DNA from: Cornus controversa
Lineage: Eukaryota > Streptophyta > Magnoliopsida > Cornales > Cornaceae
NCBI GenBank assembly: GCA_026545225.1
Contig: CM048845.1
Location: 32,850,501-32,914,500, forward strand
Length of the DNA: 64,000 nt
Reading direction: 5' to 3'
This document shows positions 23,261-35,445 of the stretch, piece after piece. The position numbers and the translations under genes are program-made. The notes beneath the pieces were generated by a model, which was given only the letters and a program-made list of their open reading frames with translations, searched no databases and was not told the DNA's origin. Position 1 is the first letter of the stretch. Each line of letters begins with the position of its first letter.

Positions 23261-25158
23261 TCACCCACATATGTATCAAGAACATATAAAACACTTAGCA
23301 CATTTCATGCTTTTCAAATGCTCGCCAAAAGTTATATTCAACTTAGTATGCATTTCTACCACTGCAACCATACATATATATAATCACATACCTATATATG
23401 CTTCCTGAACACCATGCATAAGAACCACATATGCATACAAGACAACACAGAGCTAAACAAGTATTATTTAGCATGCTTTACATAGACTTTAATCTATACA
23501 TACATGCATATCACAATGCAATCAGGCGATTAATCTAACATGTTATCGCTTCCAAACCCACACATACATATATATATACACACGCATATATATATTCTCT
23601 CATATCCCATATATGTACCACATTCCCTATACACATATATATATAAGCGCCTACATATATATGTATATACACATACCACATATGATTAAATTGAGACATA
23701 TGTAAATTATTCAACACACATAAAATATCTGTACGAGATAGAGGCAAGAATCAACTTGCCTTAGGTCCAGCTTTCGCTAAGTCTGCGCCGGCAAAGCGGC
23801 CTGTTTCCAAGTCCGGTCCAGTCCCGTGTCAAAGCCCACACGACAATCCTCTGAACCATTTCCTTGCCCTTTCTGATTTCCATAATTGGTCCAATTTATT
23901 TGTGCAAGCCCATGTATAATTCAAGCCCGTAACTAATTTCAGTCCACATCTGGATTAACCCAAATAACCAATTTCGGCTCACTGTCATGTCCAACCCAAC
24001 CCATATATGAATGTGTTGAACACACACACCCCAGTATATACACTTGCACCAAATTTAACCCAGGAAATCCTCCAATCAAAACCATGTAAATAGGCAACCC
24101 ACTGTCCAAGCCGACACCACAAGGTCGCCATTTCCATGTCCAAACAGTCCACAAATCAGCCCCTTTTTGTACCACCATGGGCTCCGAAACGGTGAGCAAC
24201 CCGTGAAGAATCCACAATCTTTGACGAACCATATCCAAGTGGAACTCATTCGAAAACCAAACCCAAGCTGCAACACCCAAAACCCAGTTGACCCAACACA
24301 GACTCGTTGCCGAAAACATCTCTACAACTGAGTCAAACGCCGCCGTGTCACGGCCGAACCCAACACAAGCCACTGGCCACCATCACCGGCAGCCCCTCAT
24401 CGGTACATCTACAGCCAAGAAATCCTAGCCGCTGTCAACAACAATCAACATAACCAGCCCACACGGCCAGCCCACAATGGTCACACCAAGACCACCCAAA
24501 CAAGCTGCCCAAACAGCACCCAACTCCACGGCCGAACAACCCCAATCGCTACCACCAAATCCACGGACCAGCCACCGAACCCATCTCCCTTCGGCAACCA
24601 CATCAAGCCACTACAGCTGAGCCTCCGCCAGCCACGGTCTCCTGCCGAAGAAGACCCTCCATCGCCGCCGCTAGAGTCACCGGAACCACCCAGCCGCGAG
24701 AACCCACTTCGCGAATGGCTCGGCCGAACCGAGCCACCTCGCGAGCTTCGCTGCCGGAGGGACCCGTCGACAACACCTCTGCCGAGAACGGCTCCCGCTG
24801 CCGCTGCTGGTGCCGCCGGGACTGACCCCATCCGCCGCCGTCGCGGCTTCTCTCCTTCCGGATCTCGCCTCTCGGTTCTCTTTCCCTCTCCCCGATTCTC
24901 TCTCTTCCTCTTCTTTTCTTTTCTTTTCTTTTCCCTTTCTTTTCTTTTTCTTTCTTCTTTTCTCCTTGGTCAGCCGACCACCCACTCCTTATCCTCTTTT
25001 CTTATCCTCCTCCACACAATTATATATCTATATATCATTTATATATATACATAACATATGCACATATACTTGTAATCTTGCATGTGCACCCACACTCCTT
25101 CATAATTGCATAAAAGTCCACCACATATTTATAATTAAATATAAATATAGGTACTATG

Positions 25159-25193
<35 letters not shown>

Positions 25194-25317
25194 CTTCCAC
25201 TTGTATGGAAACATAAATGTCCACACCCTTTCCGGAATTTAAATAAATCCGAAAAAAAATCAATCCGGCCCAAAAATCATCCGGGACCGGTCCAAATATC
25301 TCGGTCCTTACAATTAT

Positions 25318-26034
25318 AGTTGTGGAGGCTATATTATACAAGTTGCATGCCACATGTTTGATAAAATGCATGAGAATTTTTTTTCTTTTATAAAATCACA
25401 TTTTGTAAATACCTTATGAGAGAATTGATATTGCATTGTTATATGCATGAAAATGACATGTTTTAACATGGAATTATGTGGCTTATGATGTGCTTGGAAA
25501 TGTGTGATACATTTAAAATTGTATGTGTTGACATACATAAAACCTAAGTAATTGGTTGTTGATTTTGGGAGGAGGTCGAAAAAGCAAGAAAGGCCCTACA
25601 AGGTGGTTTCGTCTAGACCTTAGGGGTTAGTAGCCTTGTAAAGTTGGATATTTTAAAAAATTGGATTAGTTGGCGGTTATTCAGTGGATCTACAAATACC
25701 CTCACCCTTATTTGATTTTGAGATTTACATGACTTGGTGTTTAAATCTTAATATTGAATTGCGATATTCATGTTAATGTTTGTGTGACTTTCTTTGATGA
25801 AGCGTTGTTAAACATATGATTCATTTATGTAATATATTGAGATTGATGAACATGAACATTTAAATCATGCCATGTAGTACATAAGGATGCTATGATTGTA
25901 TTTCATGTAGTTTGCGTTGAGTCGATGCTTAATTTGGTTTGGGTATCTCTACTGGGCATGTTGGCGCTCAACCCCTTCCCCCAAAAATTTTTACAAATAA
26001 GGCACCGATGATCGATGGAGCGTAGATGTGCTAG
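25318..26034 (+). repeat. Element D: last pol codons and 3' LTR, left part
   Basis: The first ~15 bases complete D's RNase H-integrase linker. The rest has no ORF but resembles element A's LTR on the other strand: GGGTTAGTAGC near 25,625 and ACAAATAAGGCACCGATG near 25,992 have counterparts in A (complement of 17,620-17,690). A deletion removed integrase and probably the LTR start. It is interrupted at 26,034 by element C. Confidence 0.6.
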
Positions 26035-27440
26035 TGATGTGGCTAAACTTGATTGGAATTGTAAGCTTATTTTTGCCCTTTTTCAAAATATAATTTAACC
26101 ACTCGCAAGATCACAAATCTTTGTAGATACGGTTCTATATAGAGGGTATCGATCCCACGAGGACTAGTTGTTAATTGTCTTGAAGAGAGATTAATTCCAC
26201 TTTAATTCTAAAAAACAAGGTTTTGATTTTTTTTGTTTTAAAACTATTGCGTGAAAAGTAATAATACTAAATTTAAAGATTTGAAAGTTGGGAGAGAGAA
26301 CTAGGGGTGGTTTCCACCACTAGCCATTCACATGTCCATAAATGTAGCAAACTTGGGATTTATAAAATTAAATGTCTAACAATGTCATTAGGCTTGTGAC
26401 TTCAATAACATATCAAAAGATCAATGTGTGTGCAACCCTATCATAATCCATCTTCAACAAGCATAGTTCTTCAACCTAACTAATTACCCTACTCTCTAAG
26501 TGAACCTAAATACATCCAAACTACCTCATCTTGGCATGGTTTATACAAGCAAGAACAACACATTCAATTTAAACACCATTGCTTAGCCATCACTTACACA
26601 TTTTGTAGAAGATGCAAGTGCTGTGCATTCATAAGATGGATTCTACTCTAAGACAAGAATAAAAACAACATCATATGAATATATATAAGAAATGTATAAG
26701 TGTACATCATTACTAGACTAAGTAATTAACAATTAAATACAAATCCCAAATAATGCTACAAAAATGAACAAGTTTACATGGCTAGGGGTTTCACTCACAC
26801 CCTAGTAGAGAAGTTAGTTGATCATGGCAGCCTTGCACTCTTCCACTGATGGAGAAAATGAAGCTTCAAGGTCTGGTTCAGCTCCCCCTTCTCCTCTCCC
26901 AAAATTCTCTATATATGGTCTATGTGTTGTGAGAGAAAAATGGCTCCTTTTGTGCATTTGTGGCTACTTTTCATCCTTGGAGCCCACTATGTATATATAT
27001 ATATATATAGCAATATATATACCAACTAAGTCAATAATATCTCCATGTGTCTTGTTCAAGTTAGAAAACCATCCAAGTCGTGCAAAAAGGTGGATTTTGT
27101 TGCAAGTGGGAAGAGCAGGTGAGCAAGTGGGTCTGCAGAATCTCGATTGATTGAGATTGGAATCTCGATTAATCGAGATTTTGATTAATCGAAATTCATG
27201 ACTCGATCAATCGAGATCTTGATTGATCGAGATCAACATCTCAATTGATCGAGATGCCTTAGCTTCATTTCTGAATTCTGCACTTCAACTACAAATGACC
27301 TCAAACATTGCTCCTTTTGGTACAAAACGTGAAATACATCAAAAATACAAAAATACCGTAAACATACCTCAGTAAACATAATAACGGGACTAACATATGC
27401 AATAAAGAGGGTTCAAATACGTAGTATTGAACACTTATCA
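26035..27440 (-). repeat. Element C 3' LTR
   Basis: Same design as the B LTRs: palindrome cluster at 27,138-27,257, then in element direction a TA run at about 26,992-27,020, then the transcribed part. It ends at 27,440 next to the PPT (27,441-27,453, AAGTTTGGGGGTG on the minus strand). Confidence 0.92.
27138..27257. repeat. CTCGAT-NN-ATCGAG palindromes in C 3' LTR
   Basis: About six copies, several with one change, such as CTCGATTGATTGAG. The equivalent cluster in the 5' LTR (38,459-38,532) is shorter, with about four copies. Confidence 0.8.
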
Positions 27441-27453
27441 CACCCCCAAACTT

Positions 27454-29243
27454 ACACATTGCTAGTCCCTTAGTAATGTAATGTTACAAAAATGAAATGA
27501 ACTATCTTATACAACAATTGAATCATGCTCAGTCATTAACTAGATAAAGGATGATTATCTGTTCATTTCACACTTGACAAATGTAACAAGTATTACAGAG
27601 CTATACGGTCATTAGCAAAAATGGACCTTCACAACTACAAACAGACGACAGTCCCCACATAATGGCCAGTCTGAACTAAATTACCGATTCCAACCCCAAA
27701 ATCCTCTTTAAAAAGTGAACATACATTCTAACGCGTGGCTTTGTCATATTTGGAGAAAAAAATAAGAACAAATCTGTTTTTAAAAGAAAAACTCATTGAA
27801 AAAGCTTGACACTGTTATTCAGTACGGTAAAACATACATGAATGCTCATGTGCGGATGACCGTGCAATGCTTAGCTCTTTTTGCTTTCCTGCAAGCCCAT
27901 GTAACGGCATTAGGCCAATGACTCCCAAACCAATTAGTTTTAGGGCATTAGGTGAAGAAACACCCCTTGGACTTAATAACCGAGCTTACAAGGCGATTAG
28001 CTTAAACAAGCCACCCACTTATTTTTGCTCAACCTTGCACACTTATACGCGAATACTCCATGTTTAATGAGGCATAGAGATTCGGTTTATTGAGTGAGAA
28101 GGCTTATTGCATATTTTACTCTCTTTTTTTTTTTATTTTTTTTTACAACAACCGGAAGAACTCATTCTTTAAGCTGTTCAAATAAAAACAGAAATTTACA
28201 AAATTCTCCATCAAACTTATACCCCACAATTTAAAATGCATGTGTGCGAATTTGTGCGATTAAGGACAAATTTAGGGCAAGAACCGTACATATTCATATT
28301 TGAACAAAAATGTGGACCGTTCTAACCTATTACATAGCTTGTAAAAGTGCAAAAATTTATAATGTTAAAGCTCTTAACTACCTGCTGCATTTACCTCGGA
28401 CATTTATTCGAATGATCTTCCTTTAAAAAGCAAACATTATAGCAAGCATGCAAAAATATCCAGAAAAAAAAACTGCTCTACAATGACAATCAATACAAAG
28501 ATTGAACATTTGTATACATATGCAAGTGGTATAGCATACCGCACCCCCAAACTTAGATGCAACATTGTCCTCAATGTGTGGACAAGAAGAACAAGGAAAG
28601 GAATTACCAGGACTGCAGAACTAGACAAAAATGGCATTCCAACACAGCCGGTCATTTGGTAAATGAGAAAACCTGCATAGAACACCAACTGGATACCACA
28701 AGCATTAAATGGAACAAAAAGTACATGAAAAGAATATGATAAAAGAATTATGTACAAGTTGACAATGCTGAGATCGCTGCACATCCAAGACTCTGAGCTG
28801 GTGGTTCCCAATTGACTAAGAGGTCTATGCGATAAGATATTGACTATCCAGGCATGCTAATGTATAGCATGCAAAGGGGCTGCCTTTCTTTATTAACGCC
28901 ATACTGCGTTGAAGCAATCTCAATAGTATTGGAAATTGAAACCAGGCGGTAATAAACGGAAATCATCAACTGAATTGCATATAACAATTAGGCAAGTGGT
29001 ACTACATACATAGTCAAAGTATAAAGAGCAGAGATATTGGCAGAAAGTAAAAAAAAAGACAGTAAATAGAATACATGCTATAAAAGAAATGACAACTGTA
29101 TTCCATATATGTGAAAATGAGTTTCAGTACATAAGGGTACATGCATTTGGAATACACAAAAACTAACATGGCCAACATGGCCTATCAAAAAGCAAAGAAA
29201 CAAAAACAACAGAAAGTAAAGCAGAAAATACGAAAAGATAAAG
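27454..29243 (-). other. Non-coding spacer between ORF2 and 3' LTR of C
   Basis: Aligned in order with 8,904-10,695 of B. T-rich run near 28,126-28,145. No supported gene; open frames at 27,867 and 28,437-28,811 are not shared as proteins with B. Confidence 0.65.
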
Positions 29244-30469
29244 CTAGTCTAGGGTGGGTGGTGGTGGAGGTGGCTCGATGGGTGGAGTAGAGGTGGAGGT
29301 GGAAGCTCGGCTGGCAAACAGGAATTGCAGGTCTTACCAAAAAGCCCAGAACTCATCTAAAAGTAGCCTCTGACCCTACGTCAGAGACGTAATGTCTGTC
29401 CTCATAACCTCCAACTGACTCTGCGTCACCTGGACATGCTCCTCAAAACCCTACTGGAGACGTTCAACGTCAGCTGCCAAACAGGAATAGCCCGTTGCCA
29501 GAATCTTATGCCGCTCTGCGGTGATATCAGTCTCTCCCTCCTCCAACTCCTCATCGAATGCCTCACCCTCTGCGGGTGCATCCTCATCCATCTCCACCGG
29601 AGCATCCATGTCCATGTCCTCTGGTGGATCGCCCTGGTGGTCCTGGCACTCCAAGTGCCTCCTCACTCGCACCCACTGAGTATGCGTGAAGCAGGAGGGC
29701 GGTGCCAACTGGATGTCAGTGTCACTAACTAGTATATTGGCATGACTGAGGAAAACTGCGACTAGGAAAGGGAAGGGAAGCCGCCAACTCGATGCTTGAC
29801 TCATCTTCTTCTTAATGAGCCCGTCCCAGACTTTGTACATCTGTCCCCAAATCAGTGACAGGACAGAAAACCATGTGCCTGTGTGGAAAGCATACAGGCA
29901 ATGGAGAAGGTCGCCCCTGCGCTCTGCCACATGCTGTAAAGGACACGCGTTCTTGATGAGAATGGTGTCCAGAAACCATAAAACGCTCGGGCACATCGAT
30001 TTGGACATGCAGTTATGACTGGGAGTGGAAAACATCCTGCCACACATGTCCATCATGATGGAGAAAAGGGCATGTCGGTCAAAAACTCAGGCCTGTAGAG
30101 CGGCCGACCATCCTGGTCAACCACGTCCGAGGGCTGCTGGTGTGGAATACCAATCATCTGTGCTATCCGACTCGGCATAATGGTAATCGTCGAGCCACCC
30201 ACGACTGTCTCTAAGGTGTCAGGCTTGATGCATGAATAGGTCATGCGCTCATAGAAAACTTGCACTAGTCGCTCGTACGCCACATTGGTGGGTGGCACAC
30301 ATAGCCGGTCGAGCCAGTGCCGCTAGAGCTCTGCTACCGTCTACGAGCAATCAGCACGCATCTCGAACTCCCTTAACTCAAATCGGTGCTCGGGGTGAAA
30401 CTTCTGATTCTGGAAGGCTCGCCCGGGCACATCTCGAATAACACCGGTGGCATTCTTCACACATACCAT
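29244..30469 (-). pseudogene. Extra ORF (ORF2) of C, putative plant transposon protein type, broken
   Basis: ATG at 30,469 (MVCVKNATGVIRDVPGRAF). It has the same order as in B: conserved core with VVGGSTITIMPSRIAQMIGIP, SWRLPFPFLVAVFLS, an acidic stretch, and the tail with ATGYSCLAADVERLQ and a Pro run ending at 29,244. Two TAG codons occur early (DCS-stop, AEL-stop, near 30,342 and 30,327), a frameshift lies near 30,056, and a stop follows DITSLT. Different breaks from those in B imply that the common ancestor was intact. Function unknown; it resembles the putative plant transposon protein domain. It may correspond to the env-like region of Athila by position, but no signal peptide or membrane segment is convincing. 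Confidence 0.7.
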
Positions 30470-30482
30470 AATCCAGAACAGT

Positions 30483-30842
30483 CTGCACTTATTCCAAAAA
30501 TAAAGTAAATAAAAAAAATAAAATAAAATGAATACTACAATTAAAATAAAAAGTAAAAAGAAATTCTAGTCCATGATGCCAAGGCATGCATGCCAAAACA
30601 TGCTTGAATCAACTCGATTAGGCCTACGAGGAATCAAAAACATGCAACCCGTGTAATACGACCCGCAAAAATATATCTCTCATTCCACTCGTGCACACCT
30701 ATCCCCATAACCCGCAAGTTCCCATTATGAACGTAGCGAATACAAGCCACTCCAACCTAACATCTTCTATCTATGCTTATTAAGCTGGTAAACTAATAAA
30801 AATAGCAGCAAAGCAAACAAAATAAAGCATGCATCAACTTAC
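30483..30842 (-). other. Predicted intron in the 5' leader of C ORF2
   Basis: Donor TTGAG|GTAAGT at 30,842 and acceptor GTGCAG at 30,483, 13 nt before the ORF2 ATG. Same architecture as in B. In C, splicing would place the open 5' exon frame (…FIIFALR) in frame with ORF2 through codons for LFWI; in B a 1-nt difference prevents this. Confidence 0.6.
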
Positions 30843-31082
30843 CTCAAGGCGAAGATGATGAATGGTGCAAGAAAATGGAACCCCAACATGCAGCCACGAA
30901 GATACAAACTCACGCGAATATGCGGAAAGCTCGAACAACGGAGAACAAAGGCGGAGGGCCGAGAGTGATCAAAAAAGGTTAGACGGTGATCGGGGATGGC
31001 TTTGGAGCTCTCGGACTGGGGGAAGAAGTCGGATGGTCGTGAGAAGAAATAGAGAAATGAGAGGGAGCCTGACGGTTTCGAA

Positions 31083-31090
31083 TATATAAG
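31083..31090 (-). promoter_or_regulatory. TATA-like box for internal ORF2 promoter of C
   Basis: The minus strand reads CTTATATATT at the position equivalent to TATTTAAA in B, about 25 bp from the nearest palindrome. Inferred promoter. Confidence 0.5.
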
Positions 31091-31112
31091 TGAAACACGT
31101 GTAGTCAGCATG

Positions 31113-31360
31113 TCAATCTCAATTAATCGAGATGCACATCTCGATTAATCGAGATCTCGATTGATCGAGAATGGGATCTCGATTGATCGAGATTTTGATT
31201 GATCGAGTACTATTAGAATGCTATCGAGAAAAAACACCTCTCGGTACTTTGCACTTTGTAAAATGTTCCAAAATCTCTGCATTATTTCAATCAATCAAGA
31301 CCAAAATCTTGATTAATCGAGATCTCGATTGATTGAGATCCTTGTTTCGATCAATCGAGA
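31113..31360. repeat. CTCGAT-NN-ATCGAG palindromes in C internal spacer
   Basis: Eight or more copies between the integrase end (31,525) and the TATA-like box. Four near the TATA side are almost perfect (31,113-31,207) and a second group lies at 31,300-31,360. Same motif as in the LTRs and in B. Confidence 0.85.
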
Positions 31361-31524
31361 TTCTGAAAAATATCCTAGTTGATTAGCTTGATCTAGAACC
31401 TCAAGGACTTGAACTTATGGGACTTAGATACAAAATTGTTTTAGATTAGAGGGACATCATGGAAGCATGATAGCTACCATGGTCGCGCCAAATTATACGT
31501 CTATGGCATGACGTTGGAATCGGT

Positions 31525-32640
31525 TCACGAGTCAAAACAAATGGGATCCATCAAATTGACGACATCCACATCCTCCATGGTAACTTGGTCATCCACGAAT
31601 GGTTTTAAGCGTTGCCCGTTCACTTTGAACAACGTTCCATCTTTCAAGTCCTTCAATTCCACCGCTCTGTGGGGAACAACGGAATTAACCAAAAATGGAC
31701 CATCCCAACGGGAGCAAAGTTTTTCGGGAAACAAACGGAGGCGTGAGTTGTACAAACATACTTTCTATCCTAGAGAAAATGTTTTGACTTGTCCCAATTC
31801 TTCCAATTCATTCAATGGAAGCTTTCGATTAGAGCTGACCATTTGCATGTCAAAATTGAACGTTTTGGTGGCCCACATAGCTTTGTGCTTGAATTCAACC
31901 AGAAGATGGCATGTTTTATCATAAACCAACCAGTAAGGTGACATTCCAATGGGAGTCTTATAAGCAGTTCGATAAGCCCATAATGCATCGTTTAGTTACA
32001 ATGACCAATCTTTTCGGTCAGGCCGAACTATTTTCTCAGGATATTATTTATCTCCCTATTGGATACTTCCACTTGTCCACTAGTTTGAGGATGGTATGGG
32101 GTGGCTACTTTGTGTGTGACAGAATATTTGGTAAGCAAGGTTCAAAGGAACTGATTACAGAAATGTTTACCTCCGTCACTGATGAGGGCCCGAGGCGTAC
32201 CAAAATGGCTAAAGATATTAGCTTGAATGAACTTAACCACAACTGCGTGGTCATTGGTTTTGGTAGCAACGGCCTCTATCCATTTAGAAATATAGTCCAC
32301 CACCATAAGTATGTACTCATAACCAGTAGATGGTGGAAAAGGTCCCATGAAGTCGATGCCCCACACATCAAATATCTCAACAATAAGAATAGGGTTAAGA
32401 GGTATCACGTCCTTTCGAGACATCACGCCAAGGTGCTGACATCGCTCACATGAGCGGCAAAATGAGTATGCATCCCGATGAAGTGTTGGCCAAAAAAAAC
32501 CCGCATTGAAGAATCTTTGCTGCAGTTTTCTTAGCACTAAAGTGTCCCCCACAAGCAAGTGTATGACAGAATTTTAGAATGCTTTTAAATTCACTGTTGG
32601 GTACACATTTTTGAATTATTTGATTGGGGTAATATTTGAA
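31525..32640 (-). pseudogene. Element C integrase
   Basis: Zinc-binding part with [13 protein letters not shown] and FCRSCERCQ. Catalytic core with [11 protein letters not shown] (first Asp), [10 protein letters not shown] (second Asp) and, about 35 residues on, [12 protein letters not shown] (Glu). The C-terminal part includes [15 protein letters not shown] and [10 protein letters not shown], ending at 31,525. In-frame stops include one after CNQFL (32,142) and one near 32,025. All three catalytic acidic residues survive, so inactivation is by nonsense only. This is the region deleted in B, except for its tail. Confidence 0.85.
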
Positions 32641-32859
32641 CAATTGAGGATCGTCCCAATAATATGATCGTGATTGGGAGAAAAACTGATCCTTCTCTTG
32701 TTTGGTCCAAGAAGATGGTATTTTACCTGTTGCCAAGTAATTGACAATGTCCGCATACCAAGGGATACTCTCTTGAGAGATTACAAAAATTTGTTCATCT
32801 GGAAAGGATTCACAAACTAGAATGGGATCATTGAGGAATTCAACAAGAATTCTAGAGAG

Positions 32860-34230
32860 GTGGTTAGCCACCACATTTTCGGTTCCCTTTTTGTCTCTAA
32901 TCTCAAAATTAAACTCTTGCAACAAGAGTATCCACCGGATCAATCTAGGCTTAGTGTCCTTTTTGACCAAAAGATGCCGGAGGGTAGCATGGTCTGAATA
33001 GACAATGACCTTAAAACCTAATAGATAAACTCAAAATTTGTCCAAGGCAAATACTACCGCAAGCAACTCTTTTTCTGTTGTGGTATAATTGATTTGAGCC
33101 TCGGAAAGGGTTTTACTTGCATAGTAGATAACATGTGGTAATTTGTCTACCCGTTGCCCTAAGACTGCACCCATAGCATAATCGAATGTATCACACATGA
33201 TCTCAAATAGGAGAGCCCAATTTGGAGGGATGAGAATTGGAGCGGTTGTAAGCATGGCGCGGAGCTTTTCAAAAGCGTTAAGGCATGCTTCATCAAAGGT
33301 AAAACAAGACTCTTTTTCAAGAAGGCGACACAAAGGCCAAGAGACCTTGCTAAAGTCTTTGATGAAACGGCGATAAAAGCCCGCATGCCCAAGGAATGAA
33401 CAAATCTCTCTCACCGCTGATGGTGGAGGAAGTTTGGAAATAAGTTCAACCTTAGCTTTGTCAACCTCAATTCCTCTCTTAGACACAATGTGCCCCAGGA
33501 CAATGCCCTCCTGAACCATAAAATGGCTCTTTTTCCAACTGAGGATTAGATTGGTTTCTTGACATCGTGTGAGAACACGGGATAGATTTTGGAGGCATGA
33601 TTCGAATGAAGGTCCAAACACAGAGAAATCATCCATGAACACTTCCAAAAAATTTTCCATCATGTCCGAAAAGATAGACATCATACATCGTTGAAAAGTT
33701 GCCGGTGCATTGCACAACCCAAAGGGCATGCGTCTATAAGCGAATGTGCTGAAAGGACATGTAAAGGTGGTTTTCTCTTGGTCCCTCGGGTCTATAGCAA
33801 CCTAATTATAGCTGAAATATCCATCTAAAAAATAATAAAAACTTTGACCAGCTAATCTCTCTAAGATTTGATCAATAAATGGAAGAGGGAAGTGATCTTT
33901 CTGAGTTGTTGAATTTAGTTTCCGATAATCTATGCAAACTCTCCATCCCGTGGTGGTACGTTGGGGAACCAATTTACCCTTATCATTTGGTTGCACCGTA
34001 ATACCAGACTTCTTAGGAACCACTTGAGTGGGACTAACCCACTTACTATCTGAGATGGGGTAAATGATTCCCGCATCTAGCAATTTCACAACCTCCTTCA
34101 TTACAATGTCCTTCATATTTGGATTTAATCGACGTTGTGCCTCTCTTGAGGTCTTTACATCTTCTTCCAAGTGTATGCGGTACATACAAATAGAAGGATC
34201 TATTCCCTTAAGATCTGCCACACTCTATCC
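32860..34230 (-). pseudogene. Element C reverse transcriptase-RNase H
   Basis: RT blocks in order: CIDYRKLNSTTQKDHFPLPF, RRMPFGLCNAPATFQRCM, the catalytic EVFMDDFSVFG (both Asp kept), and SWKKSHFMVQEGIVLGH. RNase H follows: [46 protein letters not shown], with the end NHLSRI near 32,850. Stops: after DGYFSYN (33,802-33,804) and after ALDKF (33,028-33,030), both explainable as C-to-T changes. These are the standard Athila enzymes; the copy is not translatable as one chain. Confidence 0.88.
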
Positions 34231-35440
34231 TATTGCTTCCTTGTGCTCTTTTAGCACTTTTAGAAGTTTCATCTCTTGATCATTGGTGAGATTGGAAGAA
34301 ATAATGACTGGAAGGGTTTCATTAGTGTCCAAGAAAATATACTTGAGTGTAGCCGGTAAAGGCTTGAGCTCAAGTTGTGGTGGGGAAATTAGAGAAGGAG
34401 TTTGGGAAGTATTGGACAAAGGAGGCAAAGGTTCTCTCAGAACTCTCCATTTAGGCAAATCCATGACGATCGTGACATCGAGCATTGAATTAACTTTACA
34501 AATGGATTACTCAATGTCATAATCATCACAGTTGAAATGACTTAGGCATGCCTCTAGAGGATCCTTAGAAAGAATGGAAGGAAGCGCTTCTTGAACGAGA
34601 TCTTCCACTACATCAACACAAAATCATTCACTTTCATCGTCAGATGTGTGGTGAGAAGCATTAAAGATGTTCAAGCGAACTTTCATATTCCCGAAAGAGA
34701 TGTCCATTACTCCGGTACAGTAATTGACGCAAGCGTTTGCCGTGGCCAAAAATGGACGACCTAAAATGATAGGAATATGTCTATTTAGATTTTGGACCGG
34801 TTCAGTGTCAAAGACTACGAAGTCCATCGAAAAGTAAAATTTGTCCACTTGAATTATCACATCCTCAATGATGCCACGTGGTTGCTTCACCGAGCGATCA
34901 GCAAGTTGCAACACAACTGTGGTGGGCTTAAGTTTCCCCAAACCAAATTGTTGGTAAACTGAGAATGGAAGCAAATTGACACTAGCCCCTAAATCAAGAA
35001 GTGCATTTTCAAAAGCTTGATTTTCGATAGTGCATGAAATGGTTGGAGCACCCGGATCTTTGAATTTAGGAGGGGCTTGGTGTTGGAAAATAGAGCTTAC
35101 TTGCTGAGTTAGGAGGACTTTCTTAGGAACATTGTTCCTAGATTTGCGCTTTTGAGTGCACAAGTCCTTCAAGAATTTAGCATAGGAGGGAATTTGCCAG
35201 ATAGCATCAAGGAGAGGGAGATTGATCTTTACTTATTTGAAGATCTCCATCATGTCTTGAATTTTCTCTCCTTGCTTCCCAAAATGAGAAGGTTCATTCA
35301 ATCTTTGAGGAAAAGGAACTGGAGGTTCAAAAGAGGTGTCAAGATTTGGAATAGATGGTGGTACAACTTCAATTGCCTTTCCTTTTGGATGTTGTGGGAC
35401 TTTGTTCACATTTGGATTTGCTTGGGATTCTTTTGAATGT
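34231..35440 (-). pseudogene. Element C protease and Gag-Pol linker
   Basis: Retropepsin-like block LLDLGASVNLLPFSVYQQF, then IILGRPFLATANACVNY, matched almost residue for residue in B. A stop follows DDESE at 34,624. The downstream linker (LDVTIVMDLPKWRVLREPLPPL, then ELKPLPATLKYIFL) leads into RT. The B deletion joins directly after the REPxPPL segment of this linker. Confidence 0.8.
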
Positions 35441-35445
35441 TTGGA

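Larger units (their letters stand above)
21101..25312. mobile_element. Element F: 4.2-kb solo LTR in element D
   Basis: Begins TGTCACGCCCCGATTCCCGA and ends CTCGGTCCTTACA, so TG...CA with a TGT...ACA inverted pair. The flanks are ATTAT at 21,096-21,100 and 25,313-25,317. Removing it and one ATTAT rejoins D's pol (…VIRMII then VEAI). No gag, pol or second LTR is present, which fits recombination between two LTRs that removed the interior. Inside: a CTCCGA-rich zone, AT-rich repeats, a GC-rich segment with long non-coding open frames, and a pyrimidine-rich end. Orientation is not certain. Confidence 0.8.

Noticed and set aside
23939..24985. Long Gly/Ser/Trp-rich open frames on the minus strand of F
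   Set aside because: They lie inside a solo LTR in GC-rich sequence, have no recognisable domain and overlap each other in different frames.
25035..25538. Several small ORFs around the right end of F
   Set aside because: TA-repeat and LTR sequence; they cross the F/D junction, which is an insertion site.
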